Source of the DNA: Pyramidobacter sp.
GTDB lineage: Bacteria > Synergistota > Synergistia > Synergistales > Dethiosulfovibrionaceae
DNA: 5,468 nucleotides
Assembly: GCA_016286835.1 (NCBI GenBank)
Contig: JAEEUD010000135.1
Coordinates: 1 to 5,468 of the forward strand
Direction: 5' to 3'
Part shown: one piece after another, positions 1-5,468 of the stretch
Layout of the letters: each line of letters starts with the position of its first letter
Numbering within the stretch: the first letter of the stretch is position 1
Position numbers and translations under genes: made by a program
The notes under the pieces: generated by a model
Database searches by the model: none
Told to the model about the DNA's origin: nothing
The model's input: only the letters and a program-made list of their open reading frames with translations

Positions 1-1148
1 TGGCCACGGACTACGGCGCGAAGCTGCTTGAAGGTCTGCCGCTCGTGACGCCGCTCGTCGGCCGTCTTGATCAGCCGGCGATGGAGGCACTGATCCGCCG
101 CGAGGACATCACGCACGTGATCGACGCAACGCACCCCTACGCCGTAGAAGTGACGAAGAACATCCGCGCCGCCTGCGCCTCTACAGGCGCAAAACTTCTG
201 CGCGTTTCCAGGACGCGCACGCCCCTGCCCGGATCGGCTGTCGTCGTCGGTTCGGCGGCAGAAGCAGCGGCTCTGCTGAACGAGTCGGACGAAAAAGTCC
301 TGCTCACTGTCGGCAGCAAGGAACTGCCCGCGTTCGTCGGCGTAAGCAATGCTAAAACGCGGCTTTTCGCGCGCGTACTGCCCACGTCGGGCGTGATCGC
401 GCAATGCGAATCCCTCGGTTTCGACGCCGGGCACATCATCGCCATGCAGGGACCGTTTTCACGCGCGATGAACGAGGCCATGTTCGCCGCCACAGGCGCC
501 AAGACGCTCGTCACCAAGGACGGCGGCACTTCCGGCGGCATGGAGGACAAGCTGTGCGCGGCTGAAAACGCGAAAGCCCGCGTCATCGTCATCGGCCGAA
601 GCGACGAGGACGGCGCGAGCGTCGAAGAGGCGGTGCTGTGGGCGCGGCGCGAGCTGGGACTGGAACGGCCGCCGCTGTTTCCGATGCTCCTCTCGCTGGA
701 AGGGAAAACGGCTCTGCTCATCGGCGGCGGAAAGATCGCGCTGCGGCGCGCGAAGACGCTGCGGCGCTGCGGCGCGCGCGTGAAAGCCGTGGCACCGCGC
801 TTTTGCGAGGGCTGGGAAACTCTGAACTGCGAACAGATCGTCCGCGGCTGGACACCGACGGACTTCGAGGGAGCGGCTCTTGCCGTTGCCGCAACGGACA
901 GCCGCGACGAAAACCACGCCGCTGCCGAAGAAGCGAAAAGGCGCGGCATTCCCGTCAGCGTCGCCGACAACGCGGCCGAGGGCACGTACAGCTTCCCCTC
1001 GCTGATCGACTGCGGAGCAGCGTCCGTCTGCGTCTCCACGGCGGGGCTCGATCCGGCCCTGACGCGGCGTCTGGCCGATCGGATGCGCGAGCTCTGGCCG
1101 CAGATCGTCGCAGAAGAACGACACAGGAAAGAAGAGACGGAAGAATGA
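1..1148 (+). CDS. cbiJ/cobK-sirC: Bifunctional precorrin-6A reductase (CbiJ/CobK) - precorrin-2 dehydrogenase (SirC-like) fusion, 5' end cut by window
   Basis: The reading frame is already open at base 3 and reads ATDYGAKLL before the first possible start (a GTG at 45). It therefore continues off the left edge; by comparison with the CobK/CbiJ family roughly 30-35 N-terminal residues, including the dinucleotide-binding loop, are missing. 381 residues are visible. Residues 1 to about 200 carry the CobK/CbiJ signatures: DATHPYA (41-47), MQGPFS (148-153) and VTKDGGTSGG (170-179). This family reduces (cobalt-)precorrin-6A to 6B using NAD(P)H. After a short linker a second Rossmann domain begins near residue 224 (FPMLLSLEGK). 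It has GGGK at 241-244, AATD with the conserved Asp at 299, and STAGLDPAL near 344-352. This matches the precorrin-2 dehydrogenase domain of SirC/Met8/CysG, which oxidises precorrin-2 to sirohydrochlorin with NAD+. The C-terminus stops soon after that motif, so the helical dimerisation/chelatase region is largely absent. The stop codon overlaps the hemC start. Family identity is strong for both halves; whether the substrate is cobalt-free or cobalt-bearing is inferred. Confidence 0.93.
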   Translation, partial: ATDYGAKLLEGLPLVTPLVGRLDQPAMEALIRREDITHVIDATHPYAVEVTKNIRAACASTGAKLLRVSRTRTPLPGSAVVVGSAAEAAALLNESDEKVLLTVGSKELPAFVGVSNAKTRLFARVLPTSGVIAQCESLGFDAGHIIAMQGPFSRAMNEAMFAATGAKTLVTKDGGTSGGMEDKLCAAENAKARVIVIGRSDEDGASVEEAVLWARRELGLERPPLFPMLLSLEGKTALLIGGGKIALRRAKTLRRCGARVKAVAPRFCEGWETLNCEQIVRGWTPTDFEGAALAVAATDSRDENHAAAEEAKRRGIPVSVADNAAEGTYSFPSLIDCGAASVCVSTAGLDPALTRRLADRMRELWPQIVAEERHRKEETEE

Positions 1149-2035
1149 CAACCCTTCGTTTTGGCACGCGAAAAAGCACGCTTGCGCTCGCGCAGACGCG
1201 TCTGATCATGGACGCCGTGCGCGCGGCGCACCCTGATTACCGTCTGGAAATCGTCCCGATCGTCACCACCGGCGACGTGAACATGAAACCGTTTTCGCAA
1301 GCCTCTGACAAATTCGGCATCAAGGGGCTGTTCACGCAGGAACTGGAGCAGGCGCTGCACGACGGCACGATCGACGCCGCCGTGCACAGCCTGAAAGACG
1401 TTCCCGCGCACGTGGACGAACGCTTGCCGCTGCTCGCGTTCTGTCAGCGCGACCTTCCCGGTGACGCTCTGGTGCTGCGCGCGGGAGTTGATGAGCACAA
1501 CCTATCCGTGATCGGCTGTTCTTCGGCTCGCCGCCGCATCCAGATCCTCGACCTTTTCCCCGGCGCCCGCGTTGAGCCCGTGCGCGGCAACGTCGAAACG
1601 CGGCTGCGCAAGCTGGACGAAGGCCAGTTCGACGCGCTCGTGCTCGCTGCCGCGGGACTGCGCCGCCTTGGTCTGGAAAGCCGGGCGTCTCGTTTTTTCA
1701 CCGCCGAAGAGATCGTCCCCGCCCCCGGACAGGGCATCCTTGCCGTGCAGGGGCGCGCGGAAGAGGCAAAAGCTCTGTGGCTCGACGCGCTGCACGATCC
1801 CGACACGTCCGACTGCGCGACCGCCGAAAGGGCTTTTTCCGCGAGACTGAACGGCGGCTGCTCCGCGCCCGTCGGCGCGTATGCGCGGATCACCGGCAGC
1901 AGGATCGAGCTGATCGGTTTCTTTGCCGACGAAGCGCGCGGGATCAAACTGCGCGCCTCGCTGACAGGCCCGAGGGAAGAGGCGCGCGTGCTCGGCGAAC
2001 GGCTCGCCGAAACAATGCTCAGGGAGGCGAGATAA
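1145..2035 (+). CDS. hemC: Porphobilinogen deaminase (hydroxymethylbilane synthase)
   Basis: This cytosolic enzyme polymerises four porphobilinogen units into the linear tetrapyrrole hydroxymethylbilane. The 296-residue product is slightly shorter than the usual 300-315. It has the family landmarks in order: FGTRKSTLALAQ (6-17), HSLKDVP (81-87) with the catalytic Asp at 85, and GCSSARRR (124-131), a variant of the usual GTSSLRR substrate-binding segment. VRGNVETRLRKL (146-157) and PAPGQGILAVQ (192-202) follow. LNGGCSAPVG (235-244) contains Cys239, the expected attachment site of the dipyrromethane cofactor. The ATG start overlaps the TGA of the preceding fusion gene (ATGA), which implies translational coupling. 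The longer upstream extension of this frame lies inside the preceding gene, has no family similarity and is not used. The stop abuts the cobA-hemD start directly. No key residue appears to be missing. Confidence 0.97.
   Translation: MTTLRFGTRKSTLALAQTRLIMDAVRAAHPDYRLEIVPIVTTGDVNMKPFSQASDKFGIKGLFTQELEQALHDGTIDAAVHSLKDVPAHVDERLPLLAFCQRDLPGDALVLRAGVDEHNLSVIGCSSARRRIQILDLFPGARVEPVRGNVETRLRKLDEGQFDALVLAAAGLRRLGLESRASRFFTAEEIVPAPGQGILAVQGRAEEAKALWLDALHDPDTSDCATAERAFSARLNGGCSAPVGAYARITGSRIELIGFFADEARGIKLRASLTGPREEARVLGERLAETMLREAR
2021..2027 (+). promoter_or_regulatory. Ribosome binding site of cobA-hemD
   Basis: AGGGAGG lies 8 bases before the ATG at 2036, inside the last codons of hemC. This strong Shine-Dalgarno sequence supports that ATG as the start, even though there is no space between the hemC stop and the new gene. 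Confidence 0.75.
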
Positions 2036-3490
2036 ATGCCCGTCGGAAAAGTCTGGCTCGTCGGCGCCGGCCCGGGCGATCCCGGACTGCTCACCTGCAA
2101 GGGACGCGAAGTCCTTCAAAACGCCACCGTCGTCGTGTACGACCGTCTGGCCGGCGACGGAGTGCTCGCCCTGATGCCGCCGGACGCCCGCTGCATCGAC
2201 GTGGGCAAATCGGGCGGCAACCACCCCGTGCCGCAAAGCGGCATCGAGGAGATCCTCGTCCGCGAAGCTCTGGCCGGCGAGCGCGTCGTGCGCCTCAAAG
2301 GCGGCGATCCGTTCCTGTTCGGCCGCGGCGGCGAGGAGATCGAAGCGCTGCTCGCGCACGGCATCCCGTTTGAAGTTGTGCCCGGCGTCACCTCGGCCAT
2401 CGCCGCGCCCGAGTGCGCCGGCATCCCCGTCACCCATCGCGGACTGGCCAACTCACTGCACGTCATCACAGCGCATACCAAAGAAGGCGGCATAGCAGAG
2501 CAGGATTACGCGGCGCTGGCCCGCCTCGACGGCACGCTCGTGTTCCTGATGGGCGTCTCCGCCATTCCAGAGATCTGCGAGCGGCTGTGCGCCAACGGCT
2601 TTTCACCGGACACGCCGATGGCCGCCGTCGAATGGGGCACGACCGCGCACCAGCGCGCACTGAGCGGCTCGCTGTCAGATTTCGCGCAAAAGGCCGCCGA
2701 TTTCGGCCTGCACTCCCCTTCCGTGATCGTCGTCGGCGACGTAGCGAAACTGGCCGAGCGCTTTTCGTGGCGCGGCTCGCTGCCTCTGAGCGGCAAAAAG
2801 GTCATCGTCACGCGCCCGCGAAACCGTCAGGGACGCCTGTGCAAAATGCTGCGGTCGCTCGGCGCGGAAGTCATTGAACTGCCGACGATCGCCACCGTTC
2901 CGCTGGACGGCGCCGTACTGCCGGACTTTGACGGCGCGGAGTGGCTCGGCTTCACCAGCGCGACCGGCGTGGAATGTTTCTTCGCGCTGCTCGCGCGAGA
3001 AGGACGCGACGTTCGCGGGATCGGACGGGCGAAGATCGCTGCCATCGGCCCCGCCACGGCCAGGGCGCTGAACGAGCGAGGGCTCACCGTCGATCTCGTT
3101 CCGTCTGTGTACGACGGCGCGCATCTGGCCGCCGAACTGACCGAAGCCGCGCGCGGCAGGCGGATCGTCATGCTCCGCGCCCAAGATGGCTCGGCCGAGC
3201 TGACGCAGACGCTGCGCGCCAAAGGCGCGAACTTTATCGAGATCGCGCTGTACCGCACCGAGTACGTTAAGCCGGCGTTCCAGCCCCGAAACGCGGACGC
3301 CGTGCTGTTCACCAGCGCCTCCACCGTTCGCGGCTTCAAAGCCGCCTGTCCCGATCTGGAAGTACCGCTAGCCTGCTGCATCGGCGCGCAGACCGCGCGC
3401 GAAGCTGAACGAGCGGGCTTGAAAAACATCCGCGTCGCCGCCAAAGCGACGCTTGAAGATCTCATCGCCACGTTGACCCAAGGAGCGTGA
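2036..3490 (+). CDS. cobA-hemD: Uroporphyrinogen-III C-methyltransferase / uroporphyrinogen-III synthase fusion
   Basis: A 484-residue two-domain protein. Residues 1 to about 245 are the SAM-dependent uroporphyrinogen-III methyltransferase (SUMT, CobA type), which methylates C2 and C7 to give precorrin-2. Visible motifs are LVGAGPGDPGLLT (8-20), VVRLKGGDPFLFGRGGEE (84-101), VVPGVTSAIAAPECAGIPVTHRG (114-136, the SAM/substrate pocket region), TLVFLMGV (167-174) and VVGDVAKL (232-239). Residues from about 250 (LSGKKVIVTRPR) to the end form uroporphyrinogen-III synthase (HemD), which cyclises hydroxymethylbilane with inversion of ring D. It has the low-conservation but typical pieces FTSATGVECFF (306-316), AAIGPATARALNERGL (335-350), VLFTSAST (423-430) and CIGAQTAREAERAGL (448-462). 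The domain order CobA then HemD is a known fusion in clostridia and other anaerobes and joins two consecutive steps. The gene begins at the base after the hemC stop and ends at the hemB translation-initiation region. Confidence 0.96.
   Translation: MPVGKVWLVGAGPGDPGLLTCKGREVLQNATVVVYDRLAGDGVLALMPPDARCIDVGKSGGNHPVPQSGIEEILVREALAGERVVRLKGGDPFLFGRGGEEIEALLAHGIPFEVVPGVTSAIAAPECAGIPVTHRGLANSLHVITAHTKEGGIAEQDYAALARLDGTLVFLMGVSAIPEICERLCANGFSPDTPMAAVEWGTTAHQRALSGSLSDFAQKAADFGLHSPSVIVVGDVAKLAERFSWRGSLPLSGKKVIVTRPRNRQGRLCKMLRSLGAEVIELPTIATVPLDGAVLPDFDGAEWLGFTSATGVECFFALLAREGRDVRGIGRAKIAAIGPATARALNERGLTVDLVPSVYDGAHLAAELTEAARGRRIVMLRAQDGSAELTQTLRAKGANFIEIALYRTEYVKPAFQPRNADAVLFTSASTVRGFKAACPDLEVPLACCIGAQTAREAERAGLKNIRVAAKATLEDLIATLTQGA
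3480..3485 (+). promoter_or_regulatory. Ribosome binding site that decides the hemB start
   Basis: AAGGAG sits at the very end of cobA-hemD. It is 10 bases from the ATG at 3496 but only 1 base from the in-frame GTG at 3487, which overlaps the cobA-hemD stop. The spacing favours the ATG. Confidence 0.65.
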
Positions 3491-3495
3491 ATAAA

Positions 3496-4476
3496 ATGAT
3501 CGTCAGACCCAGAAGACTTCGCCGGACCCCCGCTATCCGCAACATGGTGGCCGAAACGCGCCTGTCGCCCGACATGCTCGTCTACCCTGTCTTTATCCGC
3601 GAAGGACACGGCATCGTTGAGGACATTCCCTCCCTGCCGGGACAGAAACGCTACAGCCCCGACACCTTTCCTCTCGCGCTTGAAGCCATGCAGAGCGCCG
3701 GCGTCAGTTCCGTGCTGCTGTTCGGCCTGCCCGAGCACAAGGACGAAGTGGGAACCGGCGCATGGGACGAAAACGGCGTCATCCAGCAGTCGCTGCGCAT
3801 CGGCAAGAAAGAATTCCCCGACCTCACCTTCATCGGCGACGTCTGCATGTGCGAGTACACCTGCCACGGCCACTGCGGCATCCTTCACGGCGAAGAGGTG
3901 GACAACGACGAAACGCTCGAATACCTGACGCGCATCGCCGTCTCACAGGCCGCCGCCGGCGCCGATATCGTCGCCCCCTCGGACATGATGGACGGGCACG
4001 TCGCCGCCATCCGCGCCGGGCTCGACGCCGCCGGCATGAAGAACAAGATCATCTTCTCCTACGCCGTCAAGTACGCCAGCGCGTTTTACGGACCGTTCCG
4101 CGACGCCGCCGGCAGCGCGCCGTCGTTCGGCGACCGCCGCGCCTATCAGATGGACCCGAGAAACGTCCGCGAAGGCCTGAAAGAAGCCGAAATCGATATC
4201 GAAGAAGGCGCCGACCTCGTTATGGTCAAGCCGGGACTGCTTTACATGGACGTGCTCCGCGCCGTCAAGGAGATCAGCCCCGTGCCCGTCGGCACTTACT
4301 GCGTCAGCGGCGAATACGCGATGATCAAGGCCGCCGCAGCCAACGGCTGGATCGACGAACAGCGTGCCGTCAGCGAAGCCGCTTACAGCCTCGCCAGGGC
4401 CGGCGCCGACGTGATCATCACCTACTCCGCGCTCGATCTGGCGAAGTGGCTGAGAGACGGAAAGATCGCGTTTTAA
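3496..4476 (+). CDS. hemB: Porphobilinogen synthase (5-aminolevulinate dehydratase)
   Basis: This enzyme condenses two 5-aminolevulinate molecules to porphobilinogen, the first common tetrapyrrole step. With the ATG start the product has 326 residues, normal for the family. The zinc site is of the cysteine type: DVCMCEYTCHGHCG (115-128) supplies Cys117, Cys119 and Cys127, so a catalytic Zn2+ is expected rather than the Asp-rich Mg2+ variant. An additional Cys123 lies inside the same segment. The Schiff-base lysine pair is visible: Lys192 in SYAVKYASAFYGPFRDAAGS (188-207) and Lys245 in VMVKPGLLYMD (242-252). YCVSGEYAMI (268-277) is the usual C-terminal active-site segment, with Cys where E. 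coli has Gln. An in-frame GTG at 3487 would add three residues, but the Shine-Dalgarno spacing argues against it. It is the last gene of the operon and is followed by a stem-loop terminator. Confidence 0.97.
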   Translation: MIVRPRRLRRTPAIRNMVAETRLSPDMLVYPVFIREGHGIVEDIPSLPGQKRYSPDTFPLALEAMQSAGVSSVLLFGLPEHKDEVGTGAWDENGVIQQSLRIGKKEFPDLTFIGDVCMCEYTCHGHCGILHGEEVDNDETLEYLTRIAVSQAAAGADIVAPSDMMDGHVAAIRAGLDAAGMKNKIIFSYAVKYASAFYGPFRDAAGSAPSFGDRRAYQMDPRNVREGLKEAEIDIEEGADLVMVKPGLLYMDVLRAVKEISPVPVGTYCVSGEYAMIKAAAANGWIDEQRAVSEAAYSLARAGADVIITYSALDLAKWLRDGKIAF

Positions 4477-4505
4477 AACACAATTTCAAAGGTGACACGA
4501 AGACA

Positions 4506-4552
4506 AAAACGGCGAAAGCGTACCGGTCAATGTACCGGGCTTCCGCCGTTTT
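4506..4552 (+). terminator. Probable intrinsic terminator of the hem/cob operon
   Basis: A long imperfect stem-loop lies 29 bases after the hemB stop. The outer stem is 9 bp (AAAACGGCG at 4506-4514 with CGCCGTTTT at 4544-4552). After one A-C mismatch comes a 4 bp stem (AAGC 4516-4519 with GCTT 4539-4542). A three-base bulge then leads to a 5 bp inner stem (CCGGT 4523-4527 with ACCGG 4534-4538) with a six-base loop. The four-T run forms the 3' edge of the stem and is followed by GC, so the U-tract is short. A matching A-run on the left side means it could also act on minus-strand transcripts. Pairing was done by eye; no folding energy was computed. Confidence 0.72.
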
Positions 4553-4560
4553 GCTATAAT
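4552..4560 (+). promoter_or_regulatory. Extended -10 promoter for cbiA/cobB
   Basis: TGCTATAAT contains a perfect TATAAT at 4555-4560 preceded by TG one base upstream, the extended -10 form recognised by the housekeeping sigma factor without a good -35. At the 17-18 base spacing no convincing TTGACA is seen. Transcription would be expected to start near 4566-4568, giving a leader of only about 20 bases. The element overlaps the last base of the upstream terminator stem. Confidence 0.65.
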
Positions 4561-4572
4561 TGATGCAACGCA

Positions 4573-4580
4573 AAGGGGTG
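4573..4580 (+). promoter_or_regulatory. Ribosome binding site of cbiA/cobB
   Basis: AAGGGGTG ends 7 bases before the ATG at 4588, a good Shine-Dalgarno match and spacing. It fixes the start of the gene that runs off the right edge. Confidence 0.75.
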
Positions 4581-4587
4581 ACGAACG

Positions 4588-5468
4588 ATGAACAACTCTT
4601 TAAACATTCCCCGCCTCGTGATCGCTGCGCCGCAGAGCGGATCGGGCAAGACGACGCTGACGTGCGGGATCCTCGCGGCTCTGCGCGCCCGTGGCGTGAA
4701 AGCACAGGCGTTCAAAGTGGGACCCGATTATATCGACCCGGGCTATCTGGGACTGGCTTCGGGACGGGCAGCGCATAATCTGGACACGTGGCTGATGGAC
4801 GAAGACGCGATGCTGCGCGTGTTTGCGTCGCAGGCTTCCCGCGCCGACGTGGCCGTGGTCGAAGGGGTCATGGGACTGTACGACGGAGGCACGGGCGGAG
4901 TGAGCAGTACGGCCCAGATCGCCAGACTGCTGCGTGCGCCCGTCGTGCTGGCGATCGACTGCAAGTCGATGGGCGACAGCGCGGCTGCGTTGGCGCTCGG
5001 TTTTCGCGAATACGACCGCAGCGTGGATTTTCGCGGCGTGATCCTCAACCGGCTGGGCTCAGCCAGTCATGAGCGCATGATCCGCGAGGCGATGGCCCGC
5101 GTGAATATTCCCGTGCTCGGGGCGCTGCGGCGCGATGAGCGTTTTGTGATGCCCGAGCGCCACCTTGGGCTTTTGCCGACGGACGAGAACGCGGGGCATT
5201 CCTTCGACGATCTGGCGCAGACGGCAGCACAGTCGGTCGATTTGGACGCGCTGATGGACGTGGCACGTTCGGCCGCAAAGCTGGAGGTCCGTGCCGACCA
5301 GCTTTACCTCTGCCGGGAGCGGGCCGTGATCGCCGTAGCGCGCGACGCGGCATTTTCGTTTTATTACCCGGAGAGCTTAGATCAGCTTAAACGTTCAGGC
5401 GCGCGAATCGTCTTTTTCAGCCCTCTGAACAACGCCGCACTGCCGCCATGCGACGGCGTGATCTTCGG
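4588..5468 (+). CDS. cbiA/cobB: Cobyrinate a,c-diamide synthase (CbiA/CobB), 3' end cut by window
   Basis: The frame stays open from the ATG at 4588 to the right edge: 293 complete codons of a protein usually about 450-460 residues long. The family amidates the a and c side chains of (cobalt-bound) cobyrinate, using ATP and glutamine. The N-terminal ATP-binding domain has the P-loop APQSGSGKTT (14-23), KVGPDYIDPGYL (43-54, the typical substrate-side motif), LDTWLM (65-70), VVEGVMGLYDG (90-100) and MPERHLGLLPTDE (187-199). IAVARDAAFSFYYPESL (247-263) marks the beginning of the class I glutamine amidotransferase domain. Its catalytic Cys and His-Glu pair lie beyond the window and cannot be checked. 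The first codons are AT-rich compared with the rest, as is common at translation starts. The gene has its own promoter after the terminator, so it is probably the first gene of a separate cobalamin unit. The CbiA (cobalt-first, anaerobic) reading is preferred because of the SirC domain upstream; that is inference. Confidence 0.95.
   Translation, partial: MNNSLNIPRLVIAAPQSGSGKTTLTCGILAALRARGVKAQAFKVGPDYIDPGYLGLASGRAAHNLDTWLMDEDAMLRVFASQASRADVAVVEGVMGLYDGGTGGVSSTAQIARLLRAPVVLAIDCKSMGDSAAALALGFREYDRSVDFRGVILNRLGSASHERMIREAMARVNIPVLGALRRDERFVMPERHLGLLPTDENAGHSFDDLAQTAAQSVDLDALMDVARSAAKLEVRADQLYLCRERAVIAVARDAAFSFYYPESLDQLKRSGARIVFFSPLNNAALPPCDGVIF

Noticed and set aside
45..47. GTG at 45 as the start of the first gene
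   Set aside because: The frame is open upstream and encodes the conserved ATDYGAKLL segment of CobK/CbiJ, so the true start is outside the window.
137..1498. Long minus-strand open frame (453 codons) opposite the cbiJ-sirC fusion and hemC
   Set aside because: It is antisense to two well-identified genes. Its Ser/Arg/Ala-rich translation shows no recognisable motif, and such frames arise readily opposite GC-rich codons.
3487..3489. GTG at 3487 as the hemB start (GTGA overlap with the preceding stop)
   Set aside because: The Shine-Dalgarno AAGGAG ends one base before it, which is too close, while the ATG at 3496 has workable spacing. The choice changes only three residues.
2827..3888. Minus-strand open frame (353 codons) opposite hemD and hemB
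   Set aside because: It lies entirely within confident plus-strand genes, crosses a gene boundary and shows no domain signature. It is a codon-bias shadow.
4530..4559. Nine-codon ORF (MYRASAVLL) through the terminator and the -10 element
   Set aside because: It has no suitably placed ribosome site, lies within the stem-loop and ends inside the TATAAT box. It is most likely coincidental.
4477..4587. Possible cobalamin riboswitch controlling cbiA
   Set aside because: The gap is only about 110 bases, has no recognisable B12-box, and the inferred transcript leader is about 20 bases, far too short for the aptamer.

Overview
The window is a GC-rich, densely packed bacterial stretch devoted to tetrapyrrole and cobalamin (vitamin B12) synthesis. 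Everything recognisable is on the plus strand. It holds five protein genes, of which the first is cut by the left edge and the last by the right edge. The mix of gene fusions, the high GC content and the cobalamin context would suit an anaerobic bacterium, for example a member of the Synergistota or a Clostridium-like lineage. That taxonomic guess rests on gene arrangement only and is weak.

Region 1 (1-4476) looks like one operon. Its order is a precorrin-6A reductase fused to a precorrin-2 dehydrogenase (CbiJ/CobK-SirC), then hemC, then a cobA-hemD fusion, then hemB. The junctions are extremely tight: an ATGA overlap, a TAA immediately followed by ATG, and a TGA followed within a few bases by the hemB start. 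Together these proteins cover the route from 5-aminolevulinate to porphobilinogen (HemB), hydroxymethylbilane (HemC), uroporphyrinogen III (HemD domain), precorrin-2 (CobA domain) and sirohydrochlorin (SirC domain). One much later corrin-ring step is included as well (the CbiJ/CobK domain). No gene for making 5-aminolevulinate (hemA, hemL) and no late haem gene is present in the window.

Region 2 (4477-4587) is a short intergenic gap. It contains a long imperfect stem-loop resembling an intrinsic terminator for the hem/cob operon. Three bases later comes a perfect extended -10 promoter element, then a Shine-Dalgarno site for the next gene.

Region 3 (4588-5468) is the N-terminal two thirds of a cobyrinate a,c-diamide synthase (CbiA/CobB) gene. 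It runs open off the right edge with no stop in the window, so a scan for complete ORFs would miss it. It probably starts a second, separately promoted cobalamin transcription unit.

The most notable features are the fusion of two NAD(P)-dependent enzymes from non-adjacent pathway steps, the shortened C-terminus of its SirC half, and the back-to-back terminator and promoter. I found no mobile element, CRISPR array, tRNA, rRNA or riboswitch.
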